Shown here: positions 34,681-42,352 of the stretch, one piece after another
Layout of the letters: every line of letters starts with the position of its first letter
How positions within the stretch are numbered: the stretch's first letter is position 1
Origin: Bog-473 sp963730785
Lineage (GTDB): Bacteria; Actinomycetota; Acidimicrobiia; Acidimicrobiales; RAAP-2
Reading direction: 5' to 3'
DNA: 64,000 bases
Assembly: GCA_963730785.1 (NCBI GenBank)
Contig: CAVSTF010000010.1
Span: 434,001 to 498,000 of the forward strand
Position numbers and translations under genes: made by a program
The notes under the pieces: generated by a model
Told to the model about the DNA's origin: nothing
What the model saw: the letters and a program-made list of their open reading frames with translations, nothing else
Databases searched by the model: none

Positions 34681-35873
34681 GTGGGCGCCATCGTCCACTG
34701 GGTGATGGTGAGCGAATTGCGCACGACGGTCATCACGACGTGGATGGCGTAGAGCCCAGGGGAGCTGCCTCCGGTCACCTTGGCGGTCGCATTCAGCGTG
34801 GCGGTGGTCAGCGCATTGTCGTCCACGGTGAGGACCGGGCTGACCTGTCCCGAGTAGCTGGCAATCGACGCATCGTGGAGCGGTCCGACTGATGCGTACG
34901 GTGCGGAGGGGGCTGCAAGGTCGTTCCACCAGCTTTGCTGGTTCTGTTCGGCGCTGCGAAGCGCAGCAAAATAGTCCCCAATGACAGCAGCTTCGTTGTT
35001 GATTGGAGCGGGACTCTGCGTCCACTGGGTCGACGGCGATCCCTGAAGATCGAGCGTCCCCAGAAACAGTTTGTTCGTGGCCAGCGTGAGTCCCTGTCCG
35101 GCCAAAGCGGATGGTGCGGGGATGGACGGCGTCGCGTAGTTGGGCAAGACGGCGGTGGCGCCAGAGTGGGTCACCGAGGTCAGCTCGGCGGTGACGAGAT
35201 AGCGCTTTGGGGTGATGTACAGAGCGTCGAGTGGGTAGCACGTCTCCAATATCAGGCGGGTTTGGAGCGGAGAGGTATAGATCGGACTGCCCGAGCGCAC
35301 GATTTGGTGTCCCGTTATTCGATAGGTATAGGTCGCACAGGGAGTTGCGAACTCCACGGATTGCCCGACCAGCAGGTTGGAGATGTGGCTGAAGTAGGTG
35401 ACGTCGTGGGCGGCGAACAGCGCGGTACCGGCTTGTCCTCCGGGCCACGTACTTCCGGGTACGTGGCCGACGGCGACATCGAGTTGCGGGTCTCCGTCGC
35501 CACCGAGCACGGGGGCCTGAAGATGAATCGACTTGGCGATAATGAGACCCTGTGGGGTTGTCGTATTCAGGTCAGATGGAGCAGCACACACCGTAGGTGT
35601 GGCGGACCCTTGGGTCTTTTCTCCCTGGTGAGCGGCGATGCGTTGTTTCTCCGTGGCGACGAGTCGATGCCCGGTGGTGGACGAGTGGTAGTAGAAGAGA
35701 CCAATACTGGCGGCAATGACGACCGCGGCGGCAATGCAGATGAAGGCCACGAACTGAGTGACATGGCGTCGACGACGCACGTGCGTGGGAGGTGAGGGCC
35801 GATTCGGTGATTCGTCGCTCACTGGATGCATTCCTGATTCCTGGGGCATTGGGACAGGCGTCAAGTCTGCCAT
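34677..35873 (-). CDS. Class D/E-type sortase with C-terminal extension
   Basis: A 398-residue membrane-anchored transpeptidase starting at ATG 35873. One membrane segment covers about residues 40-62. The sortase catalytic residues are visible: His156 in LFAAHDVTYF, Cys212 in LILETCYP and Arg224 in PKRYLV. The TLETC-like motif is of the class D/E type of actinobacteria. Residues about 231-398 form an additional domain not part of the sortase fold (FLGTLDLQG, NNEAAVIGDYFAALRSAEQ, YAIHVVMTVVRNSLTITQW), with NTF2-like features suggested only by pattern. It faces the surface-protein genes convergently and may attach one of them, such as the 30.9 kb product. Confidence 0.88.
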   Translation of the reverse strand: MADLTPVPMPQESGMHPVSDESPNRPSPPTHVRRRRHVTQFVAFICIAAAVVIAASIGLFYYHSSTTGHRLVATEKQRIAAHQGEKTQGSATPTVCAAPSDLNTTTPQGLIIAKSIHLQAPVLGGDGDPQLDVAVGHVPGSTWPGGQAGTALFAAHDVTYFSHISNLLVGQSVEFATPCATYTYRITGHQIVRSGSPIYTSPLQTRLILETCYPLDALYITPKRYLVTAELTSVTHSGATAVLPNYATPSIPAPSALAGQGLTLATNKLFLGTLDLQGSPSTQWTQSPAPINNEAAVIGDYFAALRSAEQNQQSWWNDLAAPSAPYASVGPLHDASIASYSGQVSPVLTVDDNALTTATLNATAKVTGGSSPGLYAIHVVMTVVRNSLTITQWTMAPT

Positions 35874-35912
35874 GTGGCAAAACTTGGTCTGGCGGCTGAT
35901 TGGAGAGGGTCC

Positions 35913-36440
35913 CTAGCAATCGGCGGAGCTGAAGCGCCTGAGCTCCTGGTACATCGCGGCCATCTCGGGGAGTTGATACCTGGCTTGTAGGCCGCTCGGA
36001 TTGGGCAGGAGCCAGAGTGGGACACCGGCCAGCGAATCGGGTTGGAGGCCGATGTCTGCCTTAGGGGCGGAGAATCCAATGCGGTAGGCCTGGAGCCCGA
36101 GCACGGCCACACACCGTGGCTGCAGACGGCCGACTCGGGCGGCGAGGAGGTCGGCGCCATGGCGGATCTCTTCGGGCCGGAGATCGCTGGCAGCTGCGGT
36201 GGCCCGGGCCACGAAGTTGGTGATGCCCACACCGACGCCCGGGAGCGCAGTCTGTTCGTCCGGCGTGAAGACCCGGTCGGTGAATCCACCGGCGTGGAGC
36301 AGCTTCCAAAATCGATTGCCCCGCCGGGCGAAGTGCTGACCGAGTTCGGCCGACTTCAATCCTGGATTGATTCCGCAGAACAAGACCAGCAAGTCCGGCC
36401 CGACGACATCGGGGAGGGTGGCGAAGTTGGGCGCTGACAC
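35913..36440 (-). CDS. mug: Mismatch-specific DNA glycosylase (Mug/TDG family)
   Basis: A 175-residue cytoplasmic base-excision repair enzyme that removes uracil or thymine from G:U/G:T mismatches. Start is GTG 36440. The catalytic motif GINPGLKSA at about residues 23-31 contains the conserved Asn of the MUG family. The second motif LLPNPSGLQARY (about 144-155) binds the DNA. Length fits the family (about 170). It begins two bases after the stop of the FluC gene on the same strand, so it may be co-transcribed with the fluoride-responsive genes. Confidence 0.93.
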   Translation of the reverse strand: MSAPNFATLPDVVGPDLLVLFCGINPGLKSAELGQHFARRGNRFWKLLHAGGFTDRVFTPDEQTALPGVGVGITNFVARATAAASDLRPEEIRHGADLLAARVGRLQPRCVAVLGLQAYRIGFSAPKADIGLQPDSLAGVPLWLLPNPSGLQARYQLPEMAAMYQELRRFSSADC

Positions 36441-36833
36441 TTAGAGGAGCCACGCCAACGTGATGCCGAGGGCGGCGCTCCCCAGACAAGCGATTAGCCC
36501 GCCGAAGGTGTACACCAGCGCTTCCGTGCGGTGCCCGTTGCGCACGAGATGCACGCTTTCCCAACTCGCGGTCGACCAGGTGGTGTAGCCACCGCACAAG
36601 CCCACACCGGCGACGGACAGAGAATGCGGGGCCAGACCGTGGTACAGCGAGCAGCCGGTCAATATGCCCAACAGGAGCGACCCCGACCCGTTCACCAGCA
36701 TGGTGCCGAGCGGCAAGGGGTCGGTGCGGCGACGCGCCACTTCGTGAATGAGGAGGGCGCGCAGCATCGCTCCGATGCCACCGGCTAGCGCAACGAGGAG
36801 GGCCACGTCGAGAGTGGGGGAGTGGGAGGTCAT
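36441..36833 (-). CDS. crcB2: Fluoride exporter subunit FluC/CrcB, second copy
   Basis: A 130-residue protein with four membrane segments that forms fluoride-selective dual-topology channels. ATG 36833 is chosen because homology starts at MTSHSPTLDVALLVALAGG; it overlaps the stop of the first copy (ATGA). Family motifs are GGIGAMLRALL, GTMLVNGSGSLLLG and GLCGGYTTWSTASWES, which contain the Asn and the phenylalanine/threonine track region. The pair of adjacent genes may encode an antiparallel heterodimer rather than two homodimers. Confidence 0.93.
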   Translation of the reverse strand: MTSHSPTLDVALLVALAGGIGAMLRALLIHEVARRRTDPLPLGTMLVNGSGSLLLGILTGCSLYHGLAPHSLSVAGVGLCGGYTTWSTASWESVHLVRNGHRTEALVYTFGGLIACLGSAALGITLAWLL

Positions 36834-37264
36834 GCGGACCGGACCACTTTCCGGCTCAGGCCTTCGCCGGCGAGCACCAGGGTGATGCCGCCGATGACCG
36901 TCGCGGCCAAGTACCCGAGCGCCAGACCAGTGTGGGCTCCTTTGAAAAGCAGATCGCCGTCGACGGCCAGGGTGGAGTAGGTGGTCCAACCACCCAGGAT
37001 TCCGACCACCAGGAAGGGCCGGATCAGTTGGAACGCTGGCGCCGCCCGCTCCATCAAAGGCATCAGAAGACCGATCACCAAGGATCCGGTGAGGTTGATG
37101 ATCAGGGTGGTGAGTGGGAAGTGACCGCTGGGGAAAGGATGGTACGAATCGAGCAGATAGCGCGAGACAGTGCCGATGGCGCCGCCCGCAAAAATGACCA
37201 GCAGCGTGGCGACGGAAAGCCGCAGGGGGAGCGGCGGGGGCTCGGGTTGGAGATGCTCGGTCAT
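36830..37264 (-). CDS. crcB1: Fluoride exporter subunit FluC/CrcB, first copy
   Basis: A 144-residue protein starting at ATG 37264 with AGGAG six bases upstream. Four membrane spans contain the family motifs FAGGAIGTVSRYLL, LTTLIINLTGSLVIG and VGILGGWTTYSTLA. A short Pro-rich N-terminus is extra. It is the first gene behind a fluoride riboswitch, and its stop overlaps the start of the second FluC gene. It removes fluoride from the cytoplasm; the two copies diverge enough in sequence to suggest a heterodimer. Confidence 0.93.
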   Translation of the reverse strand: MTEHLQPEPPPLPLRLSVATLLVIFAGGAIGTVSRYLLDSYHPFPSGHFPLTTLIINLTGSLVIGLLMPLMERAAPAFQLIRPFLVVGILGGWTTYSTLAVDGDLLFKGAHTGLALGYLAATVIGGITLVLAGEGLSRKVVRSA

Positions 37265-37282
37265 ATCGCTCCTGTGCCCTCT

Positions 37283-37303
37283 GGCCCGACCCGGGACCGG
37301 GCC
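37283..37303 (-). promoter_or_regulatory. GC-rich hairpin between the fluoride riboswitch and crcB1
   Basis: GGCCCG (37283-37288) and CGGGCC (37298-37303) form a 6-bp stem with a 9-base loop, positioned between the riboswitch and the Shine-Dalgarno sequence of crcB1. It is a candidate expression platform. No T-run follows, so control of ribosome access is likelier than termination. Confidence 0.4.
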
Positions 37304-37312
37304 GGTGCGGGG

Positions 37313-37382
37313 TGGTCAGGAGCCATCAGCCGTCGAGCGGCGGTTCAGAGCAGGTGCTCCCCGGCGGGACCCATCGCCGGCC
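37313..37382 (-). promoter_or_regulatory. Fluoride riboswitch (crcB motif)
   Basis: Read on the minus strand, GGCGATGGGTCCCGCC is followed by a small hairpin, GAACCGCC and finally GGCTGATGGCTCCTG. These are the conserved parts of the crcB motif, in order, within about 70 bases. It ends 49 bases before the start of crcB1, the usual target gene. A TATGCT-like -10 lies about 30 bases upstream (37410-37415 on the plus strand). Fluoride binding should raise expression of the two FluC genes. Confidence 0.93.
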
Positions 37383-37489
37383 GTTGCTGGGTGGTGTCGT
37401 GTCGTCTGCAGCATATTCGTGGGCGGACCGGGTACCGGGGATGTCGGTGCCCCGGCGGGGGAGTTGGCCCGGTTCGGCGGGAAGGGCCG

Positions 37490-38233
37490 TCAGTCCAAGC
37501 GGGGCCCGGGAGCATTGCGGAAGCGGAACGGCTCACTCTCCCGCCCGGCAATCACGTACCAGGCCTGCCCGGTGCCCTCGGACTCGATGATCTGACCGAA
37601 GGTGGTCACGACGTCGGAGACGTCAAGGATGGGGAACCCCATATCGAGGAGGGTCTGCTCGGAGCCCTTGATGATATTGGTGTAGGCGAAGGAGGGGCAC
37701 AGGGCGTGCACCTTGATGCCTTCGGCGGCGTATTGGTCGCCAATGGAGCGGACCAGCCCCACCACGGCATGCTTGTTGGCGGCATAAATAGGGTCGAACG
37801 GCACGGCCACCAGACCGGCCATGCTGGCCGTGGCCACAATGGTGCCCCCGCCCGAGGCGATGATGGCGGGCCGGGCGGCAGCGATCCCGTAGACCACGCC
37901 GTCGAGGTTGATCCCCATGGATCGCCGGTAGGCCTCCGGATCGAAGTCGTCGCCCATGCTGCACCACGAGGTCACCCCGGCGTTGAGGTGGGCCAGGTGC
38001 AGACCGCCGAACTCGCTGACGGCAAACTCGACGGCCCGCCGGCTCTGGGCCGGGTCGGCGACGTCGGTATGGATGAAACGGCCGTTGAGCTCGGCGGCCA
38101 CTTCGGCGCCCCGAGCGTCATCGAGGTCAGCCAGGACGACGTGCGCGCCATGACCGGCGAGGAAGCGAGCGACTCCCTCACCGATTCCATTGCTGCCGCC
38201 GGTGATCAACGCCACTTTCCCGTCCATGTGCAT
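37490..38233 (-). CDS. Short-chain dehydrogenase/reductase
   Basis: A 247-residue cytoplasmic NAD(P)-dependent oxidoreductase. ATG 38233 (MHMDGKVALITGG) is chosen over the upstream in-frame start because the family begins there; ATG 38227 is equally possible. The cofactor motif TGGSNGIG and the catalytic YAANK with the upstream Ser (ATASMAG) are intact; ADLDD suggests NAD(H) preference. The C-terminal FQ/RFRNAPGP region is family-variable. Substrate unknown. It lies upstream of the fluoride riboswitch on the same strand but is unlikely to be part of that response. Confidence 0.9.
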   Translation of the reverse strand: MHMDGKVALITGGSNGIGEGVARFLAGHGAHVVLADLDDARGAEVAAELNGRFIHTDVADPAQSRRAVEFAVSEFGGLHLAHLNAGVTSWCSMGDDFDPEAYRRSMGINLDGVVYGIAAARPAIIASGGGTIVATASMAGLVAVPFDPIYAANKHAVVGLVRSIGDQYAAEGIKVHALCPSFAYTNIIKGSEQTLLDMGFPILDVSDVVTTFGQIIESEGTGQAWYVIAGRESEPFRFRNAPGPRLD

Positions 38234-38308
38234 GGGCCGATCGTAGGGGAGGTAAGGCCGCCGGTACGAGGCGAAGGCCACTCTCCCGGATTCTCTCTCT
38301 AACTTAAC

Positions 38309-38322
38309 ATAATGAACATTAT
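38309..38322 (-). promoter_or_regulatory. AT-rich palindrome upstream of the SDR gene
   Basis: ATAATG-aa-CATTAT is a perfect inverted repeat in a short AT-rich patch (38300-38323), about 76 bases upstream of the SDR start. It is a candidate operator for a TetR- or MarR-type regulator; no such regulator is nearby. Confidence 0.4.
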
Positions 38323-38389
38323 CGGCGGGCTAAGGGGAGTAGGCGGTTGAGCTGGGCTGATGCTGCTGGTGCAGCTGATGAGGCCGGGG

Positions 38390-40183
38390 TCAGATGCAGT
38401 TCGGATATGGATTGTCCTGCGTGCAGGGATTCACGGGGGCCGGCTGGTTGTAGGTCGAGCCGTAGTTGACGGCATCGCCGAAGGTGAAGATCCGACCTTC
38501 CACGGTGACGATCCAGTAGCCCAGGCCATCGGGCATCGGGACGATGTCGGTGGCGAAGTCGATCCCCGGCAATTGGGTGGGCACGAGCGAACCGAGGTTG
38601 GTGGCGTCGCCCTCGGTGAAGACGTTGCCGGCGGCGTCGACGATGAGCAGCCCGTTCCCGTCGGCGGTGGCACTGACGTTCATGATCGGGTTGGGCGAGT
38701 CGATGGCTGGGTAGGTGGCCGCGTCGCCGTAGCTGTCGATCACGCCATTGGAGAAGACCACCCAGTAACCGAGGCCGTCGGCGGTGCTGGCCATCCCGGC
38801 GATTTGGGGCCCTTCAGCGAAGGTCGGATGCGGTGACCCGTAGCCCTGAGCTGTCCCGAAGGCTTCAATCGTGTTGTTGCCGTAGATGGCGACCCAGAGG
38901 CCTTTTCCATCGGGGGTCACTGCGAAAGCGGCGACGCCCGGGATGCTGGAGCCGGTTTGGTAGCCATAGGGAAGGGCATCCCCAAAGGATTGGACCCCGG
39001 CCTCGGCATCGAGGGTGTAGTAGCCCTTACTGTCCGGGGTGGCGGCGATGCCGATGATCCCCTCCCCTACGTTCGCGGCGTGGAACTGCATGGCGTCGCC
39101 GAAGGCGGTGACGGCGCCGTTGATGGAGGCCAGCCAATAGCCGCGGCCATCGTGGGTGGGCGTCATGGCGTAGGTCGGATCATCGAGGAACGGCGTGGTG
39201 GCCGCCATACCGACGATCGGCTGTTGGAGCGAGAGAGCTCCAGCTGAACCCTCAAATGGTGCATCGCCGAAGGAGAAGATCCCGCCGTCGGAGGCCACCA
39301 GCCAGTAGCCCTTGCTGTCCGGCGTGGGATTCATGCTCACCACAGGTTTGTTGAGGTGGATGGCCCCCGTGGATCCGTAGAACTTGGCGTCGCCGTACGA
39401 GAAAATCCCGCCGTCGGAGGCCACCAGCCAGTAGCCCTTGCCGTCGGGCGTGGTGGTCATGCCGACGATGGGCTTGTTGAGGTGGAGCGCTCCGGTGGAT
39501 CCGTAGAAATGGGCGTCCCCGTAGGCAAAGATGCCGCCGTCCGAGGCGACCAGCCAGTAGCCGTCACCACTGGGGGTGGCGGCCATGCCGACTATTGGTT
39601 GGTTCAGCGAGATGCCCTTGATGTGGCCGAAGTTGGTGGCGTCATCCACCGCGTAGACGTCGCCGTCGGATCCGACGAGCCAGTAGCCCCCGTTGTCGGG
39701 GGTCGCGGTGATAGCGACGATCGGTGCGGTCACCTTGCTGGCGCTCGGGTCGCCGTTGCTGAAATTGGGGGCGTCCCCGTAGTTGTAGACCTGCCCGTCC
39801 GCCGAGGCGATCCAGTACCCCTGATTGTCGTACGTGGTCATGCCCACCACCGGGCTGGTGATGTGGCCGGACGGTGAACCGACAAATTCCGAGCCGCCAT
39901 AGGAGAAGATCCCGCCGTCGGCGGCGACCAGCCAGTAGCCCTGGGTGAGGCCGGTGGCGAAGTGGGCCGTGTCGTGGGACCGGGCGGCCGAGTCAGCCGA
40001 CCGGTCGAGGGTGACCTTGCTGGTGGCAGGGCCAGCCGGCACGGACGCACTGGCGCTGGCCGACTTGGTCGTCAATGACACGAGGGCAATGGGAGCGAGG
40101 GTGGCGGCCGTGGCCACCATGGCGATGGCAGTTCGTCCCGCCACTGACCGCAGGCGTGATCCTTTACGCACTCGATGCTGCAT
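38390..40183 (-). CDS. Secreted GYWLVASDGG-repeat protein
   Basis: A 597-residue exported protein. ATG 40183 (MQHRVRKGSRLRS) is preferred to the more upstream start. A signal peptide follows (AIAMVATAATLAPIALVSL, cleavage near SASAS). After a Ser/Ala-rich linker come twelve repeats of about 38-56 residues. The best conserved of these read GYWLVASDGGIFSYGDA-x-FYGSTG followed by L-x-KPIVGM-x-x-TPDG. The central repeats are nearly identical and the outer ones have drifted. The form suggests a beta-propeller or solenoid exposed outside the cell. No anchor is seen; the C-terminus is PNPCTQDNPYPNCI with two cysteines. This repeat type is frequent in secreted proteins of Acidimicrobiia and relatives, without known function. 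Confidence 0.9.
   Translation of the reverse strand: MQHRVRKGSRLRSVAGRTAIAMVATAATLAPIALVSLTTKSASASASVPAGPATSKVTLDRSADSAARSHDTAHFATGLTQGYWLVAADGGIFSYGGSEFVGSPSGHITSPVVGMTTYDNQGYWIASADGQVYNYGDAPNFSNGDPSASKVTAPIVAITATPDNGGYWLVGSDGDVYAVDDATNFGHIKGISLNQPIVGMAATPSGDGYWLVASDGGIFAYGDAHFYGSTGALHLNKPIVGMTTTPDGKGYWLVASDGGIFSYGDAKFYGSTGAIHLNKPVVSMNPTPDSKGYWLVASDGGIFSFGDAPFEGSAGALSLQQPIVGMAATTPFLDDPTYAMTPTHDGRGYWLASINGAVTAFGDAMQFHAANVGEGIIGIAATPDSKGYYTLDAEAGVQSFGDALPYGYQTGSSIPGVAAFAVTPDGKGLWVAIYGNNTIEAFGTAQGYGSPHPTFAEGPQIAGMASTADGLGYWVVFSNGVIDSYGDAATYPAIDSPNPIMNVSATADGNGLLIVDAAGNVFTEGDATNLGSLVPTQLPGIDFATDIVPMPDGLGYWIVTVEGRIFTFGDAVNYGSTYNQPAPVNPCTQDNPYPNCI
38396..39945 (-). repeat. Twelve imperfect tandem coding repeats
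   Basis: The coding repeats of the secreted protein, each about 115-170 bases, with the strongest similarity between about 39270 and 39600. They are in frame and protein-coding, not a CRISPR array. Confidence 0.85.
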
Positions 40184-40303
40184 TCCCGCTCCCCTCTCGC
40201 GTGCAGGCACACGCCTTCCCGTCACCGGCAAATGAAATGAAAACAGTCCGAGGGAGCGGACCGGTTTGAGTTCAGTTGCGCTGAGGTTGCTGAGGTTGAC
40301 GAA

Positions 40304-41119
40304 TCAGTGCTTGGGGTGTGGGTCGCCTTGGTTCTTGGGGCCGGCGCGGTCAAACCTCGTCATGTACTCAGCTGCCACCTGGCGGTATTCCGCCTCGGTA
40401 AAGGCCCATTGCTGGTGGTCGGCGTCGCCCCAGCCAGCCGCCATCGCCGGGTGTCCGCGGCCGAGAGCGGCCGTCATGGCCCGGGTCATGGCCAGTGGGC
40501 CGGGAGGAAGGACCAGGAGTTGCCCGAGGAGAGTGGCCATCTCGTCGTCGAGGTGGGCCGCCGGCACGACCCGCTGGGCGAACCCGGAGCGGAGGAGTTC
40601 ATCGGCCTGCACCTCACGGCAGGTCATGACCCAGTCCCGGGTCAGTGGGAGGCCGATTTCCCGCACCAGCAAGGGAATCCCGGCCCAGGTCAGCGGGATG
40701 CCGATGGCCAGTTCGGGAATGCGGACGATCACATCGTCGGCCGCCACCCTGATGTCGCAGGCGACGGCCAGGAGTGAAGCCCCGCCGATGACGTGGCCCT
40801 GGAGCCGAGCGATGGTGACCTGAGGGATGCGACCGAGCTGATCGAGCAGGCGCTGCCACGATCCGGTGCGATGGCGTCGAGTGGCCCAGTCCCCTCCTCT
40901 GAGGTCCTCGTAGGCCCCCGTCTTGAGGTCAGCGCCGGCCGAGAAGTGCTCCCCGGCGCCGTCCAACACCACCACCCGGACGTCCGGCCGGTCCTCGAGC
41001 TCGGACAGCGCCTCGGCCAGACCTCGCCGGACCTCGTCGTTCAGGGCGTTGAGTTGTCGGGGTCGGGAGAGCGTGAGCCGGGTGACCGCACCTTCATGGG
41101 ATACCTCGAGTCCGTCCAT
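40304..41119 (-). CDS. Enoyl-CoA hydratase/isomerase family protein A
   Basis: A 271-residue crotonase-fold enzyme. ATG 41119 (MDGLEVSHEGAVTRLTLSRP) is chosen; the frame is open further upstream but that part is unlike the family. Motifs: LNALNDEV, VVLDGAGEHFSAGADLK (oxyanion hole), GHVIGGASLLAVACDIRVA and RIPELAIGIPLTWAG. The second catalytic Glu position (PEL) is present, whereas the first, normally after GGG, is replaced by GGASLL. Hydratase or isomerase activity is therefore uncertain. It starts four bases after the stop of the second crotonase gene, so the two are an operon. Confidence 0.88.
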   Translation of the reverse strand: MDGLEVSHEGAVTRLTLSRPRQLNALNDEVRRGLAEALSELEDRPDVRVVVLDGAGEHFSAGADLKTGAYEDLRGGDWATRRHRTGSWQRLLDQLGRIPQVTIARLQGHVIGGASLLAVACDIRVAADDVIVRIPELAIGIPLTWAGIPLLVREIGLPLTRDWVMTCREVQADELLRSGFAQRVVPAAHLDDEMATLLGQLLVLPPGPLAMTRAMTAALGRGHPAMAAGWGDADHQQWAFTEAEYRQVAAEYMTRFDRAGPKNQGDPHPKH

Positions 41120-41123
41120 GCGA

Positions 41124-41936
41124 CTACTGCGGAGCCCAGCGAGCCGGGCGCTTCTGCAGGAAGGCCTCGGTGGCCTCAACGAAGTCACCGGTGCCGAGGG
41201 ACATGACCTGGGTTCGGTTTTCCAACGCGATGGCCGCGTCGAGTCCAGGAACTTCGAGGTTGGCCCACATGCCTTCCTTGGTCATCCAGATGCCGTAGGG
41301 CGAGTTCTGCATGATGAGCTTGGCCTCCTCCAGACAGCGGTCGATGAGGTAGTCGGGGTCGACGGTCTCGAGTACGAGACCGATGCGGAGCGCTTCGTCG
41401 GCTCCGAAGACGCGGCCGGTCAACATCAGCTCATGGGCTCGACCGGCGCCGACGATGCGGGGCAGGAGCCATGAAGTGCCGATGTCGCAGGCTGAGAGTC
41501 CAACCCGGACGAAGGCCACGCCGAACCGGGCCCGTTCGCTGGCCAGCCGGATATCGCTACCGAGCACGAGGGCCAAACCTCCCCCGGTGGCGGCTCCATT
41601 GACGGCGGCGATGATGGGCTGGCGGATGCGCCGCATGTGAGGAATCAGGCTGGCGATGTGCTGCTGGGTGGCCATGGAACGCTGGACCTGTCCCTGTTCT
41701 CCGGGCGGAACGGTTGGTGGGAGGCCGTAGCCCTGGAGATCGAGACCGGCGCAAAAGGCGTTGCCGGCGCCGGTGAGGATCACGACCCGGCAATCGGGAT
41801 CCAGGTTGACGGTGTCGAGGGCATCGTGGAGGGACTGGACCAGGTCCACGTTCATGGCGTTCAGCCGATCCGGACGATTGAGGGTGAGTTGGGTGATCCC
41901 CGGGAACGGCGTGGACAGCGCAACGGTGTCGGGCAT
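41124..41936 (-). CDS. Enoyl-CoA hydratase/isomerase family protein B
   Basis: A 270-residue crotonase-fold enzyme. ATG 41936 (MPDTVALSTPFPGITQLTLNRP) is chosen because homology starts there, although the frame is open 357 bases upstream. Motifs: NAMNVDLVQSLHDAL, VVILTGAGNAFCAGLDLQGY, AVNGAATGGGLALVLGSDIRLAS and ARFGVAFVRVGLSACDIG. Neither of the two classical catalytic glutamates (after GGG, and in the P-E-x-x-x-G segment) is present, which points to a crotonase subgroup with another activity or to a CoA-ester binding role. It precedes crotonase A on the same strand. Confidence 0.88.
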   Translation of the reverse strand: MPDTVALSTPFPGITQLTLNRPDRLNAMNVDLVQSLHDALDTVNLDPDCRVVILTGAGNAFCAGLDLQGYGLPPTVPPGEQGQVQRSMATQQHIASLIPHMRRIRQPIIAAVNGAATGGGLALVLGSDIRLASERARFGVAFVRVGLSACDIGTSWLLPRIVGAGRAHELMLTGRVFGADEALRIGLVLETVDPDYLIDRCLEEAKLIMQNSPYGIWMTKEGMWANLEVPGLDAAIALENRTQVMSLGTGDFVEATEAFLQKRPARWAPQ

Positions 41937-42352
41937 GAGGGCAGTGTTGCAGCCGGGCTGCCCGGTCGCCGAACCAGAAACCCAGCGTCCCCCGGAGAGT
42001 GCAACCAACGGATGGTCACACCGTCCGGGGGGACGCTGGCGCCGTTGGGGGGACGGCGCATCTTGCGATCTGGTTACTCGCCGGCGGACCATCGAGTGGG
42101 AGTAATGGTCCGGGCACCAGATGCAGTATTGGGTTTGCTTGGTAGTGGCACTCTGCCGGCCCAAGGTTGGAGTGCGGATGACGCCGGCTGAGCGTGTTCT
42201 GTGAATCGAGCGGTTGGCCAGTCCAACGGGGCAACGAGTCCCTGACCTGGGCCTTCTTGAACGGCGCCGCTGCTTCGAGGCGGGCGAAAACATTAAGCGG
42301 GCTCACAGCTTGGACTGGGCTGATTATGAATCCGATCGACTGAACTGCGGCC
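41937..42352. other. 416-base divergent gap
   Basis: No convincing gene lies between the divergent crotonase B and efflux adaptor genes. It holds a long inverted repeat (41982-42039), a second hairpin (GCGCCGT 42039-42045 with ACGGCGC 42053-42059) and a short plus-strand stretch that reads TIEWE-stop (42091-42105), as at the end of guaA. The remaining about 240 bases next to the adaptor gene show no clear element. Confidence 0.6.
41982..42039. repeat. Long inverted repeat, potential strong hairpin
   Basis: CCAGCGTCCCCCGGA (41982-41996) pairs with TCCGGGGGGACGCTGG (42024-42039) with one bulged base and a 27-base loop. On the minus strand it would lie in the leader of crotonase B, 46 bases before its start codon. 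Confidence 0.65.

Noticed and set aside
36932..38302. 456-residue plus-strand frame over crcB1 and SDR
   Set aside because: It crosses a fluoride riboswitch and two conserved minus-strand genes and has shadow composition.
38396..39945. CRISPR-like array of repeats
   Set aside because: Repeats are about 115-170 bases without spacers, in frame, and encode GYWLVASDGG units.
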